NCBI GenBank assembly: GCA_002315165.1
Contig: DCGC01000011.1
Location: 1-6,609, forward strand
DNA length: 6,609 nt
Direction: 5' to 3'
Origin: Candidatus Saccharibacteria bacterium UBA1788
GTDB lineage: Bacteria; Patescibacteriota; Saccharimonadia; Saccharimonadales; Saccharimonadaceae
Part shown: piece after piece, positions 4,930 to 6,609 of the stretch
How positions within the stretch are numbered: position 1 is the stretch's first letter
How the letters are laid out: every line of letters begins with the position of its first letter
The notes under the pieces: model-generated
What the model was told of the DNA's origin: nothing
The model's input: only the letters and a program-made list of their open reading frames with translations
Databases searched by the model: none
Translations under genes and position numbers: made by a program

Positions 4930-6159
4930 ATGGATGAAGTCTCGCGTTACGCAGTAGGAATAGATGTAGGAACTGAGAATACCCGCGCAGTTGTTGCTTC
5001 TGTTTCAAAAGATGGAAAACTGGCAGTAGTCGGTTTTAACGAAGTCAAAAATGCGGGGATGCGAAAAGGTGTTGTGGCAAACTTGTCCGGACCGTCAGAA
5101 TCGGTGGATAGGATGCTTGGTGAGGTTGAAAGGATGTGCGGATTTAACATCCATTCGGCCTTTGTTTCTATTAACGGCGCTCAGATTCTAACGACTAGAA
5201 CGCAGGGTATGATTGCCGTTGGGGCATTAGACCATGAGATAAACCCTGATGATTTAAATAGGGTGGAAGAAATGGCCACTTCTGGTAGAATTCCGGCGAA
5301 TCGAGAGATTTTGGGGATTATTCCGTTGGAGTATATGCTTGATGAACAGGGTGGTATTAAAAATCCGATTGGTATGACTGGTTCACGTTTGGAAATGAGA
5401 GCAAGCGTGATTTCTTCGTTGACTCCAAACTGCGATAACTTGAGAAGAGCTATGGAGGGCGCTAAGGTAAACGTTGAGGGGCTAGCTCCGAGCGTTGTGG
5501 CAGCAGCTAAGGCGGTTTTAACCGAAAAACAAATGGAAAATGGCGTTGCTGTGATTGATTTGGGGGCAGCGACTACTTCGGTAGCGATTTATGAGGAAGG
5601 TGATTTGCAATATGTCGGAGTAATTCCGGCTGGATCGAATAACGTAACGAATGATTTGGCGATTATGTTAGAAATAGACACGGAAATTGCCGAAGAGATT
5701 AAAAAACGCTATGTTTCGGGCAGTTTTTCGTCGGAAAAAGATGTTGTGGTGAAAGTTGGTAGGGAAGAAATGACGTTTGAACGAGCAAGAGTTGATGATG
5801 TTGTAAAGGCGAGATTAGAAGAAATTTTTGATAAAGTCAAAAAAGAGATTAAACGAGCTGAATATGAGAAGCGTTTGCCAGAGGGGATTGTCATGGTGGG
5901 TGGTGGCGCAAAGATGAAAGATATAGATGTTTTTGCCAAACAGGCATTGGAAGCTTCGGTGAAAATTGGAGTGCCTAAGGGTTTGGATGGAGTGGCGAGT
6001 TCGATTGAGCGTCCAGAATATGCCGCTGCTGTTGGATTGATGCTGATTTCTAGCGAGGGCGAGCAAAAAGCTGGTAGCGTAGCCTTTAAGAAAAGAGCGA
6101 ATGCTAGCGGTAAGGGCGAAGGCCTGCTCGGAAAAATACTTGGCAAATTTAAGCTGTAA
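4930..6159 (+). CDS. ftsA: Cell division protein FtsA (actin-like FtsZ membrane anchor), 409 aa
   Basis: FtsA is an actin-fold ATPase that tethers FtsZ filaments to the inner face of the membrane and recruits later divisome proteins. Visible are the phosphate-1 motif GIDVGTENTRAVV (10-22), the GMRKGVV block (43-49), the FtsA-specific 1C domain (about 80-165), the phosphate-2 motif DLGAATTSVAI (210-220), and the adenosine motif MVGGGAKM (322-329) followed by RPEYAAAVGL (361-370). The second motif has GAATT where GGGTT-type sequences are common, a substitution seen in some FtsA lineages. After a Ser/Gly/Lys-rich linker (about 373-397) the protein ends GLLGKILGKFKL (398-409). This is an amphipathic helix with alternating hydrophobic and lysine residues and fits the membrane-targeting sequence. 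ATG 4930 is the only plausible start. The gene stands just upstream of ftsZ, the common arrangement. Confidence 0.95.
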   Translation: MDEVSRYAVGIDVGTENTRAVVASVSKDGKLAVVGFNEVKNAGMRKGVVANLSGPSESVDRMLGEVERMCGFNIHSAFVSINGAQILTTRTQGMIAVGALDHEINPDDLNRVEEMATSGRIPANREILGIIPLEYMLDEQGGIKNPIGMTGSRLEMRASVISSLTPNCDNLRRAMEGAKVNVEGLAPSVVAAAKAVLTEKQMENGVAVIDLGAATTSVAIYEEGDLQYVGVIPAGSNNVTNDLAIMLEIDTEIAEEIKKRYVSGSFSSEKDVVVKVGREEMTFERARVDDVVKARLEEIFDKVKKEIKRAEYEKRLPEGIVMVGGGAKMKDIDVFAKQALEASVKIGVPKGLDGVASSIERPEYAAAVGLMLISSEGEQKAGSVAFKKRANASGKGEGLLGKILGKFKL

Positions 6160-6172
6160 AACAGGTTAAATA

Positions 6173-6201
6173 TTGTTGTATAGAGGGAAGTGTGTTATAC
6201 T
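6173..6201 (+). promoter_or_regulatory. ftsZ promoter (TTGTTG - 17 - TGT-TATACT)
   Basis: In the 69-nt ftsA-ftsZ gap, TTGTTG (6173-6178) and TATACT (6196-6201, extended by TGT) are spaced 17 nt apart. Initiation near 6208 gives a leader of about 21 nt. It contains GAGG (6218-6221), seven bases before the ATG. This allows ftsZ to be expressed separately from ftsA. Confidence 0.6.
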
Positions 6202-6228
6202 GACCTTAGAATAAAGTGAGGAAAAACT

Positions 6229-6609
6229 ATGCCTGAGATTAAGCCAACAGAGGTGGAAAGCACAGCAAGTATTAAGGTAATCGGCGTAGGTGGAGCTGGT
6301 GGATCTGCTGTTGAGAGGATGAAAGAGGTTGGTCTTTCTGGTGTCGAGTTTGTAGCGGTAAATACCGATGCGCAAGCTTTGCATCATTCTTCTGCTGATA
6401 CGAAAGTTCATATTGGTAGAGGTCTTGGTGCGGGCGGTGACCCTGAAAAAGGAAGAGCCGCAGCGGAAGAAGGAAAAGAGTTGATTGGAAAGACTCTTGA
6501 CGGCACTGATATGGTGTTTATTACCTTGGGTGCTGGTGGTGGAACTGGCTCTGGTGCTGGTCCGATTGTGGCGGCAGAGGCGCGCGCAAGAGATATTTTA
6601 ACGGTAGGA
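6229..6609 (+). CDS. ftsZ: Cell division protein FtsZ, N-terminal 127 aa, C-terminus outside window
   Basis: FtsZ is the tubulin-like GTPase that forms the division ring. The open frame from ATG 6229 runs to the window edge. It shows SIKVIGVGGAGGSAVERM (14-31), FVAVNTDAQAL (41-51), the T3 loop GLGAGGDP (65-72), DMVFITLGAGGGTGSGAGP (94-112, tubulin signature at 103-109) and the start of the next strand. Compared with E. coli, the Asn after the first glycine-rich loop is Ser (S26) and about four residues are missing before the T3 loop. The signature reads GGGTGSG, the wording common in tubulins, rather than GGGTGTG. The start has GAGG seven bases upstream. The T7 catalytic loop and the C-terminal FtsA-binding peptide lie outside the window. 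Confidence 0.95.
   Translation, partial: MPEIKPTEVESTASIKVIGVGGAGGSAVERMKEVGLSGVEFVAVNTDAQALHHSSADTKVHIGRGLGAGGDPEKGRAAAEEGKELIGKTLDGTDMVFITLGAGGGTGSGAGPIVAAEARARDILTVG

Noticed and set aside
5709..6146. Long minus-strand frames opposite ftsA, map and recJ
   Set aside because: They are shadows of well-supported genes on the plus strand, with low-complexity products and no promoter or ribosome binding site.
6148..6170. Hairpin across the ftsA stop (TTTAA-CTGT loop ACAG-TTAAA) as a terminator
   Set aside because: The stem is A/T-rich with an internal G-G mismatch and no T-tract follows. It is too weak to call a terminator.

Overview
This window is a compact stretch of bacterial housekeeping genes, most likely from a Patescibacteria/CPR-type organism. 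The evidence is indirect: small proteins (172-173 aa adenylate kinases, a PriA with a shortened N-terminal half), very short gaps, a short winged-helix regulator of a kind I associate with CPR genomes, and promoters with hardly any 5' leader. TGA acts as a normal stop (recJ and the first adenylate kinase end in it), which argues against the TGA=Gly lineages (Gracilibacteria/SR1). I cannot assign the lineage more precisely. I see no mobile element, CRISPR array, tRNA, rRNA or phage gene.

Layout: (1) 1-774, minus strand: N-terminal part of the replication-restart helicase PriA, running off the left edge. (2) 775-850: divergent promoter region. (3) 851-2816, plus strand: a 99-aa winged-helix regulator followed after 7 nt by recJ (single-strand 5'-3' exonuclease). 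(4) 2833-3080: rpsU (ribosomal protein bS21), with its promoter inside the 3' end of recJ and a strong intrinsic terminator behind it. (5) 3106-4902: two tandem adenylate kinase-like genes overlapping by ATGA, then map (methionine aminopeptidase). This is the adk-map part of the classical spc ribosomal operon, without secY and with adk doubled. (6) 4930-6609: ftsA, then ftsZ (truncated by the right edge), each with its own predicted promoter.

Together the genes cover DNA repair and replication restart (priA, recJ), translation and protein maturation (rpsU, map), nucleotide metabolism (the adk pair) and the divisome (ftsA, ftsZ). No stretch over about 75 bases lacks a gene.

The most notable signal is regulatory. 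Six predicted promoters all carry an extended -10 of the form TGn-TAtAaT/TATACT. In three of them (priA, rpsU, ftsA) the -10 lies so close to the start codon that the mRNA should be leaderless or nearly so. Other points worth checking are the tandem divergent adenylate kinases, the apparent loss of most of the PriA winged-helix domain, the HTH-recJ pairing, and small changes in the FtsZ nucleotide pocket. I do not see a clearly new multi-gene system here.
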